Source: Lachnospiraceae bacterium (lineage in GTDB: Bacteria > Bacillota > Clostridia > Oscillospirales > CAG-272). From it: a stretch of DNA of 63,761 nucleotides. Shown piece after piece: positions 28,246 through 36,715 of this stretch. A program made the position numbers and the translations under genes. The notes beneath the pieces were generated by a model. That model saw only the letters and a program-made list of their open reading frames with translations, did no database searches and was not told the DNA's origin. The stretch covers positions 1-63,761 of the forward strand of contig JAKSPT010000014.1 in the NCBI GenBank assembly GCA_024404495.1, in the 5' to 3' direction. The stretch's first letter is position 1. The number at the start of each line of letters is the position of its first letter.

Positions 28246-30902
28246 AAAGAACGGCGTCTCTGGTGCTTGCGGTTCTGACGGCACTATCCGCAGTTTCCTG
28301 CGGCACGGGAAAAACGGACCTCGCGGAGACTTCCGACAATACCGAAGCCGGAATCACGCTCCCGGAAACGGCGGCGCCTGCGGTCGAGGGATGGCCGGAA
28401 ACCCGCCCCTGTATCGTGCATACCCGGTTTCCCTCGTCCGGACCCGTGATCGCCGACGTGATCGCGTCGGACGATTACGGCGCCGATCCGGAGGGGCTGA
28501 CCGACAGCACAGAAGCGATCCGGCTGGCGCTTTCGGACTGCGCGGAAAAGGGCGGGGGAACGGTATTCCTCCCTGCCGGGACCTATCTCGTCTCGGGCGG
28601 GATCACGGTCCCCTCCGGCGTCGTTCTGCGCGGCGATTACCGCGACCCGGACGGCGGGGAAACCTCCGATCCGGGGACGGTCATCCTCGCCTACCCGGAT
28701 ATCCTTTCGGGTGGGGAGAGCAAGGCGGCGTCCGATCCGCTCTTTACCGTCTCTTCCAACGCGGGGCTGATCGGGCTGACCGTGTTTTATCCCGAGCAGA
28801 GCGCCGTTTCTCCGGTTCCCTATCCCTATACCGTCCGTGTCGGGGACGGGAGCGGGAGGGTACTGACGGCGACGCTCCGTGACCTGACGCTGATCAATTC
28901 CTATTACGGCATTTTCGCCGGAAGCGATCACGAAATGCTTGAGACCGGGGGACTCCGCGTCTGCGCGCTGAAAAAGGGAATGGTGACCGACCGCTCCTCC
29001 GACGTCGGCTTCTCGGACGATCTTTCGTTTTCTCCCCGCTATTGGGAAAACGCGGGCGGGGAATACCGCTGTTCCGCCCCCGACGCCCTTCGTGCCCTTC
29101 TGAAAAAAGGCGGGAGCGCACTTGAACTCGGGCAGACAGACGACGAGACGTATTCCCGCGTCCGGATCGAGGGATATCAGACCGGGATCACGGTCTTCGC
29201 GCCCTTCTGGGGGATGATACGGGAGATCGGGATCGAAGACTGCACGACCGGGATCGACGTGCGGTATCTCAATTCCTACGCGGGCATTCTGATCGCGGAC
29301 GGCTTCGTCGAAGCGGAAACTGCGGTCTCCTCCGCTGCCGCGGCGGGCGCGGTCCGGCTTTACGGTGTCGATCTGACCGGGGAGGTCAGGGGAAAGAACA
29401 TCTCGGTCGGACAGGGAACGGAAGCGCTCCCCGCGTTCCCCGATCCCGAGCCGCCGATGCCCTCGGGTGAGCTGATTGCGCTTTCCCCGTCCGGCTATGC
29501 CGGAGAAAAGAAGGATTTTTCGGAGCCTTTGCAGAAAGCGCTCGACGAGGCGGGAAAAACCGGAGGGACGGTTCTGATCCCGGCGGGGATTTACAGCCTG
29601 TATCATCCGGTGACCGTGCCGGAGGGCGTTCTGCTCTGCGGCAGCGTGCCGATCTTCCTTCGCGACGGGACCGACACGGCACCCGGTACGGTGCTCCTTT
29701 CCTACGTTTCGGATCAAAGCACGGTCACGCTTTCGGAAAACGCCGGGATGCGGGGACTGCGGCTTTTCTTCCCGGCTTTTGATTCGGTTTCCGCGCTTCG
29801 GCTGATCGAAAAGGACGATCCGAAGACGAAGATCGCCGCGGTGAAGGGAACCGGGAAAAACGTGTATCTGACCGACGTCGGGATCACTGCCGCCTTCATC
29901 GGCGCCGATTTTTCGGGCTGTGACGGGCATCTGCTGAAGGGCGTTTTCGGCTGTTGCTACCTGACGCAGGCGATCGTCGGCGGGAAGGGCGGAACGGTGA
30001 CCGGCTGTCTCCAGAATATGACTTTTACCCAGCGCCACGCGCTGTCAAAGTATTTCGATCCGGATCACGCCTCCCCCTCGCTTGACTGGATGGGACTCGG
30101 GGCGCACGTCCGGGATCTCGTTCTCCGTCCTTACTGCACGATGCTGACCGTCAGGAACGCGGAAAATGAGCACGTCGGCAATCTTTTCGCCTATGCTGCG
30201 AACCATCTGATCGCGGTCACGGATTCCTCCGCCGTGATCGGGAACGCCTCCGCCGATTTTCTGTACGGCGGCCAGTTCGTCTTTGAAAACAGCAGGGGGA
30301 CCGTGATCAACGCCCTGCATTCCTGCGGAGGCTCCGTGACCGCGGTCGGTTCGGAGGTGAAGATCCGGAACCGGATCGCGATCGGAAGGCTTTACGAACC
30401 CGATTTCGATTCCTCGTCCGATCCCGAAGACCTGATAACGTGGACCGAAAAGAGGACCGTCACCGGCTGTGAGACAGCGGAAGGGTTGAAATACGCCGCC
30501 CTGAATACCGATCCGAAGCTGATCGCCGAGGGTAAGGGATCGTGGACGCTGACCCACAGACCGCACGAGGCGAACACGCTGCTTGAGGCTTCCTTCTCCC
30601 CGGTCAGCGTCGAGGGCTTTACTGACGGATATCTGCACGTTTCGGTCTATGTGAGCGAATACGTGAACCTGCTCTGGGGCGGCGATATCACGCTGTACGG
30701 CGAGGGCGGCGGCGCGCTTTCGTGGTCGTTCCCTGCGTATCTGACGCGGACAGGATGGAACGACGTTTATCTCCCGTTCGACAGCGCGCTTCCCTCCGGC
30801 AATTTCCGCGCGGATCGGGTGAACGGCTTCCGGGTCAGATCGGAATTCGGCGCCGATTTTGAAAACGTCTTTGCCTTTGACGATATTTTCGTGTGCAAAT
30901 AA
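28242..30902 (+). CDS. Lipoprotein with tandem pectate-lyase-3-like beta-helices
   Basis: This 886-residue surface lipoprotein (lipobox AVSC) has two beta-helix domains with family signatures (DDYGADPEGLTDSTEAIRLAL near 82, and KDFSEPLQKALDEAGKTGGTVLIPAG near 423). About 140 C-terminal residues form a beta-sandwich-like module (GWNDVYLPFDSALPSGNF). The plan repeats that of the signal-less protein at 9476-12007, including YPEQS motifs. It is likely to act on cell-wall or dietary acidic glycans, but catalytic residues cannot be assigned. It is cotranscribed with the AraC gene and 16 bases before the next lipoprotein. Confidence 0.8.
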   Translation: MKRTASLVLAVLTALSAVSCGTGKTDLAETSDNTEAGITLPETAAPAVEGWPETRPCIVHTRFPSSGPVIADVIASDDYGADPEGLTDSTEAIRLALSDCAEKGGGTVFLPAGTYLVSGGITVPSGVVLRGDYRDPDGGETSDPGTVILAYPDILSGGESKAASDPLFTVSSNAGLIGLTVFYPEQSAVSPVPYPYTVRVGDGSGRVLTATLRDLTLINSYYGIFAGSDHEMLETGGLRVCALKKGMVTDRSSDVGFSDDLSFSPRYWENAGGEYRCSAPDALRALLKKGGSALELGQTDDETYSRVRIEGYQTGITVFAPFWGMIREIGIEDCTTGIDVRYLNSYAGILIADGFVEAETAVSSAAAAGAVRLYGVDLTGEVRGKNISVGQGTEALPAFPDPEPPMPSGELIALSPSGYAGEKKDFSEPLQKALDEAGKTGGTVLIPAGIYSLYHPVTVPEGVLLCGSVPIFLRDGTDTAPGTVLLSYVSDQSTVTLSENAGMRGLRLFFPAFDSVSALRLIEKDDPKTKIAAVKGTGKNVYLTDVGITAAFIGADFSGCDGHLLKGVFGCCYLTQAIVGGKGGTVTGCLQNMTFTQRHALSKYFDPDHASPSLDWMGLGAHVRDLVLRPYCTMLTVRNAENEHVGNLFAYAANHLIAVTDSSAVIGNASADFLYGGQFVFENSRGTVINALHSCGGSVTAVGSEVKIRNRIAIGRLYEPDFDSSSDPEDLITWTEKRTVTGCETAEGLKYAALNTDPKLIAEGKGSWTLTHRPHEANTLLEASFSPVSVEGFTDGYLHVSVYVSEYVNLLWGGDITLYGEGGGALSWSFPAYLTRTGWNDVYLPFDSALPSGNFRADRVNGFRVRSEFGADFENVFAFDDIFVCK

Positions 30903-30918
30903 ATAACCGAGGTGCAAT

Positions 30919-33900
30919 ATGAAAAACGGAATGAAAAAAATACTTGCCGTTCTGCTCGCCGCGCTGACGCTGCTTTCGGTGTTCGGCTGTGACGGAGGGG
31001 AGACGCCCGCGGAAACGGCGGGCGAGACCGGAGAAGAAACGGTTCCCGCGACCGAACCGCAGACCGAACCTGTCACCGAGGAACCGCAGCCCGATCCGGT
31101 GGAGATCTCCTTCACGGTCTACGCGGACGAGGAGGAGAAAACCTATATTTACGACGACCACGAGTCGGTCAAGTCTGCGGGCGACGACCGCTTCTGCGAC
31201 GGCTACCGCTATATCGTCTACCGTTTCCCGACCGGGGGCAATAACTCTGCCTCGATCTCGATGCGGCTCGAAAACCAATACGAGCTTTCCGCCTCGTCGG
31301 ACGGCAAAAACTATACCGTGCTCGCCTCGACGCTGACCTTTTCGCAGGGCGGGCGCCTGACCGACTACGATCTGACGCCCTTCGCCGGCGGCAAGTATAT
31401 TTACGTCAAAATCGCCGACGCCGATCCCTCGGACGGCTGGGGCGGGCTGATTTCCAAGATGAATCCCGTGACCTTCACCGCGGGGATGAAGGAACCGGTC
31501 AGTACGGAGGCGGATATGATCGCTGTCAGAGGAAACGCGACGATGAAAACGTGGAACCTCGCTCCGGCGTCGGATGCCGAGGCAAGGTATCTTTACGAGG
31601 ATCACAGTACCCTGAAGGATTTCGGCGATACCGTTTTCCGTCTCTGCGACTCGAAAATGACCGCCGTTTACCGTTTTCAGGGCGTAAAAGGGCAGAGCGC
31701 ATTCGTGACCTTCGACCTCAGCGCGGAATATCAGATCGGGCTTTCGGCTGACGGAAAGACCTACGACGAGGTGCTCGATTTCACGACCTCCGGGCGCTTC
31801 CGCGACCTGCGCGGCGTCGATCTGACCGGATACTTTGCAGAATCCGACACCGTCTTTATGAAGGTCTCGGACAAGACACCGGACGACGGCTGGGGTCCGC
31901 AGATCAAAGCGATGTCCTATACCGAGATCACCGGCGGCAAGGGCGACGCGCGGATCAGTATCAACGACGGCTGGAAGGCGGACGGCAAGGACTACACCGT
32001 CGGAAAGAGCCTCACCGTATCGGCGGGAAAAACCGTCACCTTCGAACGGAGCGTGACCCTGCCCGACAGCATGGTGACCGGGCTCGGCGTATCCTTCGGC
32101 TTTATTTCCTCGGCTTCCGACCCGGTCGTGAAGATCGACGGGAAGGAAGCGGCGCTCCTCTCCTCTTCGGGCGGTATTCTCGCCGTGAAGATCCCGGAGG
32201 ACGCGGTGAAGAAGGGAAGCTTTACCGTTACCGTGACCGCAAAAGCGGACAAGGACGGAAAGGTCGGGCTCGCGGAGAATATCCGCCTCGGCTACGAGGG
32301 TCTGGTTTCTTATCCCGAGCCCTCCTATACGCTCGACGGCAAAACGACGCCTCTCACCTTTGCCTTCGTTCCCTACGACACCGTAAAGCTGAACGCGCTC
32401 GCGGGCAACTATCTTGCCTCGCTTTACAACAAGGAGCTCGGCATCAACTCGTTCGGCTCCTCGGTCATGCTGCAGGACCTCTATTACGTCGGCGATACGG
32501 CGCGCGCGCTGATCGCTCTGGCATACGAAGAAATCTACTCTCCCGTCGTCCGTCTTGATTACGCGATGGGGATCTACAAAATGCTTCGCGGGGCGATCGT
32601 TCCGACGACGGTCAACCGCGTCTTCCTGAAATACGACAACCGTCCCAAGCGTATCCGCGCCGAAGGCGGCAGTCTGGTCTGGACGAACGCGCAGGACGTG
32701 CTCGAGCCCTTTGCCGATATGGGGCTGATCCCCGAGGGGGACGATACTGCCAAGCTGACCTCGGTCCTCCGTGAGGAGAAGGACAATAACGGCGGGATGG
32801 ACGCCTCCTTCAAGGGTACGAAGGGCACCGTGAAGGCGGCGATCGACTGGTACGACGGTACCTCCGACCGCGCGACGACGGCGGCGCTCTCCTCCGACTG
32901 CGCGTACCGCGTGGAAATCTCGTTTGAAAAATACGTCACCTATCCGAGCGTCGCCGTGGACGACGAAAAGACGGTGCTTTCGGCAAAGAGCGGTGAGATC
33001 GAGACCTCCGACCGCTATTTCTTCCTCTCCGGGCAGTACTGGCATACCGACGGCGTCCTCGTGACGACCGATCTGATTCCCGCCGATGCCGAGACCGTCG
33101 CGGAGGGCGGCAAGATCACGAAGCTGATCCTGTATTTCGACAAGGGCGATGAACCGATCATCAGCCTCGTCGGCATTCAGGCGGCGGATACCGATCTGAA
33201 ATACCCCTTCTATCTTGCCGATCATATCCTTACCGACGGCAGCTACGGCTGTTCCGGCTACGACCCGACCTATATCTGCGACCACAGCCTCGGCGGGCTC
33301 GCCGCGGGCGCCTATCTGATGAAGAAATACGGCGTCGAGGGCTGGGAGGAAGCGGTGGAATTCGCCGCCGCCGCGCTGAAGGAATGCGACCGGGAGATCG
33401 AAAAGGATCATTATATCCCCGACTTCTGGGAAAGCCCGATCGCCGGATGCGACTTTATGATCCGGTGCGGCAAGGACCCGCTGACCTTCAGGAAATACGC
33501 CGGGAAATGGGCGGACCGCGTCGTTGCCGATCAGAAGGCTGACGGAAGCTACCTCTGGCTCGATACCCGCAATACCGTCGCCGTACTGATCGCCTACGAT
33601 CTGACCGGGAACGAAAAGTATCTGAACTCGGTGAAAAAGTTCGTTGCCTCCAATCAGTATGCCGATAACGGCGTCACCTACGGCGGAAAGTTCTATTCCG
33701 AGCTTTCCTTCACCGGCGCCGGGGACGCGGTGCTTCTGACCCGTCTCGGCAGGGAGGACGCGATTGACATCGTATTGAAGATCGCGGGTATGCGGATCGA
33801 CGACAGCGCCTTCTTCGCCTGCTCCGACCTCAATCCCTATTTCCTCGGGCTTTCGCTGAACGGTTCGATGAAAAAGACCTACGGAGCCGACGAAAAGAAG

Positions 33901-34002
33901 CAGATCCTCCGTCTCGGTGAATACTGCCTCTACGACGAAAACGGCGCCGTCACGGTCACGAATCAGCCGACCTGCTATATCAATAATCCGTATAATCACT
34001 GA
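30919..34002 (+). CDS. Large lipoprotein with discoidin-like repeats and alpha-toroid-like C-terminus
   Basis: A 1,027-residue protein with a lipobox (SVFGC, residues 22-26) and a TEP-rich linker. Two homologous beta-sandwich repeats follow (about 50-195 and 195-345), each with YxLSASSDGKNY/YQIGLSADGKTY and DGWGxxIxxM motifs, related to the C-terminal repeats of the protein at 3877. A middle region with an SG-rich beta part precedes residues about 745-1027, which are helical with the patterns of an alpha/alpha toroid (GLAAGAYLMKKYG, DLTGNEKYLNSVKKFV), as in unsaturated glucuronyl hydrolases or polysaccharide lyases. The enzyme role is inferred. Confidence 0.65.
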   Translation: MKNGMKKILAVLLAALTLLSVFGCDGGETPAETAGETGEETVPATEPQTEPVTEEPQPDPVEISFTVYADEEEKTYIYDDHESVKSAGDDRFCDGYRYIVYRFPTGGNNSASISMRLENQYELSASSDGKNYTVLASTLTFSQGGRLTDYDLTPFAGGKYIYVKIADADPSDGWGGLISKMNPVTFTAGMKEPVSTEADMIAVRGNATMKTWNLAPASDAEARYLYEDHSTLKDFGDTVFRLCDSKMTAVYRFQGVKGQSAFVTFDLSAEYQIGLSADGKTYDEVLDFTTSGRFRDLRGVDLTGYFAESDTVFMKVSDKTPDDGWGPQIKAMSYTEITGGKGDARISINDGWKADGKDYTVGKSLTVSAGKTVTFERSVTLPDSMVTGLGVSFGFISSASDPVVKIDGKEAALLSSSGGILAVKIPEDAVKKGSFTVTVTAKADKDGKVGLAENIRLGYEGLVSYPEPSYTLDGKTTPLTFAFVPYDTVKLNALAGNYLASLYNKELGINSFGSSVMLQDLYYVGDTARALIALAYEEIYSPVVRLDYAMGIYKMLRGAIVPTTVNRVFLKYDNRPKRIRAEGGSLVWTNAQDVLEPFADMGLIPEGDDTAKLTSVLREEKDNNGGMDASFKGTKGTVKAAIDWYDGTSDRATTAALSSDCAYRVEISFEKYVTYPSVAVDDEKTVLSAKSGEIETSDRYFFLSGQYWHTDGVLVTTDLIPADAETVAEGGKITKLILYFDKGDEPIISLVGIQAADTDLKYPFYLADHILTDGSYGCSGYDPTYICDHSLGGLAAGAYLMKKYGVEGWEEAVEFAAAALKECDREIEKDHYIPDFWESPIAGCDFMIRCGKDPLTFRKYAGKWADRVVADQKADGSYLWLDTRNTVAVLIAYDLTGNEKYLNSVKKFVASNQYADNGVTYGGKFYSELSFTGAGDAVLLTRLGREDAIDIVLKIAGMRIDDSAFFACSDLNPYFLGLSLNGSMKKTYGADEKKQILRLGEYCLYDENGAVTVTNQPTCYINNPYNH

Positions 34003-34048
34003 CAAACATAAAGTCCCGTCCGTTTTTTCACAAATATCAGGAAAAAAA

Positions 34049-34078
34049 GTCATAACGATCTGCTATAATCGTTATGAC
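34049..34078 (+). promoter_or_regulatory. Extended -10 promoter overlapped by an 11-bp inverted repeat
   Basis: TGCTATAAT at 34061-34069 is an extended -10 element without a clear -35. It is enclosed by GTCATAACGAT (34049-34059) and ATCGTTATGAC (34068-34078), a perfect 11-bp inverted repeat with an 8-base gap. A repressor bound to this repeat would block the promoter. It lies 60 bases upstream of the hemolysin III gene. Confidence 0.7.
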
Positions 34079-34137
34079 GATTGAAATGCGTCTGTTTATG
34101 GCAGACGGCACTGACAATGTGAAAGGAAAGCGGAAAC

Positions 34138-34833
34138 GTGGGAAGAACGAAACTGGCAGACCGTGTGCTGCCCGACTATACAAGAGGAGAGGAGATTGCC
34201 AATACGGTCACGCACGCGCTCGGCGCGGTGTTCGGAGTGACCGCTCTGGTGCTGTGTGTACTGCTTGCCGCCGGGAGCGGAGATCCGTTCCGCATCGTCG
34301 GAGCGTCAATATACGGCGCTTCGCTTACGGTGCTTTATGCAATGTCAAGCGTTTATCACGGATTAAGACCCGGCATGGCAAAAAGGGTGATGCAGGTGAT
34401 CGATCACTGTACGATTTATCTGCTGATCGCGGGAACGTATACGCCCATCGTACTCGGACCGCTCCGTGAGATATCGGCGGCGATCGGATGGACCGTTTTC
34501 GGTATCGTATGGGGGCTCAGCGTATTCGGGTCGGTTTTTACCGCAATAGATCACAATCGATACGAAAAACTGTCAATGGCTTGTTATATCGGAATCGGAT
34601 GGGTGATCGTCTTTGCTCTGAAGCCGACGGTGCAGGCAATCACACTGAAAGGTTTTCTTTATCTTCTTGCGGGCGGGATCGCGTATACCGTGGGGGCGGT
34701 CTTTTACGGCATCGGCGGGAAAAAAGGAATCCGGTATATGCATTCCGTTTTCCACGTGTTCGTTCTGATCGGTTCAGCTTTGCAGTTTGTCGCGATTTAC
34801 GGGTACTGTATCGTCCTGTTCTTGGCGAGCTGA
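34138..34833 (+). CDS. Hemolysin III / PAQR-family membrane protein
   Basis: The protein is 231 residues with seven hydrophobic segments. The family signatures are EEIANTVTHALGAVFG near residue 18, SSVYHG near 69, DHCTIYLLIAGTYTP near 88 and the C-terminal HSVFHVFVLIG near 202, whose histidines and aspartate would bind a metal. Bacterial members act in membrane-lipid homeostasis and are only named hemolysins. The start is the GTG at 34138 after AAAGGAAAG. It is a single gene with its own operator-like promoter. Confidence 0.9.
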   Translation: MGRTKLADRVLPDYTRGEEIANTVTHALGAVFGVTALVLCVLLAAGSGDPFRIVGASIYGASLTVLYAMSSVYHGLRPGMAKRVMQVIDHCTIYLLIAGTYTPIVLGPLREISAAIGWTVFGIVWGLSVFGSVFTAIDHNRYEKLSMACYIGIGWVIVFALKPTVQAITLKGFLYLLAGGIAYTVGAVFYGIGGKKGIRYMHSVFHVFVLIGSALQFVAIYGYCIVLFLAS

Positions 34834-35457
34834 AAACTATAATCGGCGATCTTAGAAAAGCGACGGTCGTCAATATTTCCGAGGCTCTTAAGGTTTCATT
34901 TGACGATGGCTTTTCTCACGAAAACACCCACGGATGGCTTGACAAAAATGGATGGGTGACAAAAAAGTGTTATGTTATGTCTGACGATGTGATATATTCT
35001 GCGTTTCTCCGAATTGCAGTTTCTGACGGGCGAAATATTCTCTATGCAGTAAATGTAGACAAAAAAAGCGGAATCCGGCATGACAAGGAGCGTACATCAA
35101 ATCTTGATGCCGCAGTCAAAGCACGGATTCCGTCTGAAAATGATAATACCACAACTTCCACAGAAAGTCAAGAGGGTACGATAAAGAATCTTCTCGCGAC
35201 AAATCGGAAAGTGACCTGCTTGACAGTATCGGCGAAATCAGACCGAGAATGTACGAGCTCCGCGAGGAAGTCAGGAAGACCGAGAAGTCCGCAGAATACA
35301 ATGATAGTCTCTATGAAGTCGTAAACAGCAAAGCCGATCCTGATGTTTTGAAAAGATACAAAGCGTGGGAGGAAAGCAGCGGATATGTCCGTGTGAACAA
35401 CCGACTGCAATCAAAAAAAGAGGATGATAAGTTTTTGGACTTCACATCCTCTTTTTT
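34834..35457 (+). pseudogene. Decayed mobile-element polyvalent-protein remnant
   Basis: Translation of 34834 to about 35170 gives a continuous sequence with motifs KVSFDDG, HGWLDKNGWVTKKCYVMSDDVIYSAFL and GRNILYAVNVDKK. I recognise these as typical of large polyvalent or MuF-like proteins of conjugative elements and phages in Clostridia. The frame then breaks near 35150-35180 and continues in another frame as RDKSESDLLDSIGEIRPRMY and onward to about 35460. There is no start, no RBS and no intact length, and base composition is more AT-rich than the neighbours. The terminator at its end probably came with it. Confidence 0.6.
35413..35457. terminator. Bidirectional intrinsic terminator
   Basis: A 13-bp perfect stem, AAAAAAGAGGATG with CATCCTCTTTTTT, around an 18-base loop. 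It can end transcription of the plus-strand remnant and of the minus-strand GH43-like gene. Confidence 0.82.
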
Positions 35458-35485
35458 GACGGAAGAAGAGAAGGCGGTGCTTTCC

Positions 35486-36508
35486 TTATCCGAGCTTCAT
35501 ACAGACGACGTAGGTGGTGCCGTCAAAGGTATAGGGCGCGCCGCCGTCCCCGGCGGCGCAGAAGAGATGGGTCGGGGTGCCGGTTTCGTCGAAGAGAAGG
35601 GAAGGGCGCTCCAGATTGCAGGGGACGCTCTTCGTGCCGTCTTCGTAGGTCAGGTCGCGGGTATAGACGAGCGGGTCCTCCGGGATCTCAAAATGCACGC
35701 AGTCGTCCGATTCGGCGTAGAAGCCGCTGCCCCAATGCCCGGTGAAGCAGTTTTCGGGGTGATCGGTGCAGCCGCAGTCCTTCGCGATGATGCAGAATTT
35801 TTTCCGCTTTTCGTCGTACCACAGGAAGGGGTCCTCGATCTGCTGTCCGCCCGGGAAGCGTAAAATCGGCTCGTCCGAAAGGCGGGTGAAGGGACCGTCC
35901 GGTTTCTCCGCGACAGCGACGCCGAGCTCCATCGGCGCGTCTGCGGCGGAACGGGATTTGTAGATCAGATAGGTCTTTCCCGACGGCAGGACGGCGACCG
36001 TGGGATTGGTCGTGATCGTGCAGTCGAAGAAACGGGGATCGCGCGGTTCGAGGAGGGGCGTGTCCCGTCTGACGAAGGGACCCTCCGGATGATCGGCAAC
36101 GGCAACGCCGACGCGCTTGCGGTTCCACGTCTCCTGCACGACCGTGCCCGGGATCGGTCGGCCCCCGCGGTCGGGATAGGTCGTTCCGAAATAGTAAAGA
36201 TAATACTTCCCGTTCCAATACCGGATGCAGGTGTTGTGGGTGTTCATCCCGTCGAAATACTCCCTGCCGCGGCGGGGCAGGACGACGCTTTCAAAGGTAT
36301 AGGGACCCTCCGGCTTGTCTGCGACGGCGTGGCAGATCGCGCTCTCGAAGAGCCAGCTGTGCCCGAAGCCGAAGCGGTCCTCCCACGCGGAGGAATACAG
36401 ATGGTATTTCCCCTCCGCATAAATCACCGCGCTGTCCCAGACGTAGTGCCCGGGGAAGGAAAACGCGCGGTACGCGGTCGTGACTTTCTTGCCGAACGGA
36501 TTTTTCAT
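35486..36508 (-). CDS. GH43-like five-bladed beta-propeller glycosidase
   Basis: A 340-residue enzyme without signal peptide, so presumably cytoplasmic and acting on imported oligosaccharides. Blade motifs repeat (DSAVIYAEGKYHLYSSAW, RYWNGKYYLYYFGT, FLWYDEKRKKFCII). The aspartate of VWDSAV and the acidic residues of QQIEDPF and NLERPSLLFDE are the likely catalytic set, as in GH43 and GH117-type arabinosidases or galactosidases. The second ATG (36508) is chosen because it is eight bases from AAGGAG, the first only two. It is transcribed alone from a recognisable promoter. Confidence 0.82.
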   Translation of the reverse strand: MKNPFGKKVTTAYRAFSFPGHYVWDSAVIYAEGKYHLYSSAWEDRFGFGHSWLFESAICHAVADKPEGPYTFESVVLPRRGREYFDGMNTHNTCIRYWNGKYYLYYFGTTYPDRGGRPIPGTVVQETWNRKRVGVAVADHPEGPFVRRDTPLLEPRDPRFFDCTITTNPTVAVLPSGKTYLIYKSRSAADAPMELGVAVAEKPDGPFTRLSDEPILRFPGGQQIEDPFLWYDEKRKKFCIIAKDCGCTDHPENCFTGHWGSGFYAESDDCVHFEIPEDPLVYTRDLTYEDGTKSVPCNLERPSLLFDETGTPTHLFCAAGDGGAPYTFDGTTYVVCMKLG

Positions 36509-36588
36509 CGTCATTTCTCCTTTTCATCCTCCCCCGCGGCGGGGGAAGCATACGGGTTTACTTGTTGGGGGAGCGCCCCTTTTTCTCT

Positions 36589-36617
36589 ATTGTACACCCA
36601 TTCTCCCCTCCCGTCAA
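36589..36617 (-). promoter_or_regulatory. Sigma-A promoter of the GH43-like gene
   Basis: On the minus strand TTGACG (36612-36617), 17 bases, TACAAT (36589-36594). The leader that follows contains a GC-rich palindrome near 36532-36548. Confidence 0.75.
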
Positions 36618-36650
36618 GCGGTTCCGGCAGACCTTTTTTGCTCCCGCGGG

Positions 36651-36679
36651 TTGACAACGGCGCGGCTTCGTAGTATTAT
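36651..36679 (+). promoter_or_regulatory. Sigma-A promoter of the MBL-fold protein gene
   Basis: A perfect TTGACA at 36651-36656, 17 bases, and TATTAT at 36674-36679. It starts divergently from the GH43-like promoter with about 34 bases between the two -35 boxes. Confidence 0.85.
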
Positions 36680-36715
36680 GAGAATAACCAATGACAGAAA
36701 GGACTTTGCCGTACG

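Noticed and set aside
30835..34053. Long antisense open frame (1,072 codons) opposite the 1,027-residue lipoprotein
   Set aside because: Same compositional artefact; no ribosome site or recognisable motif.
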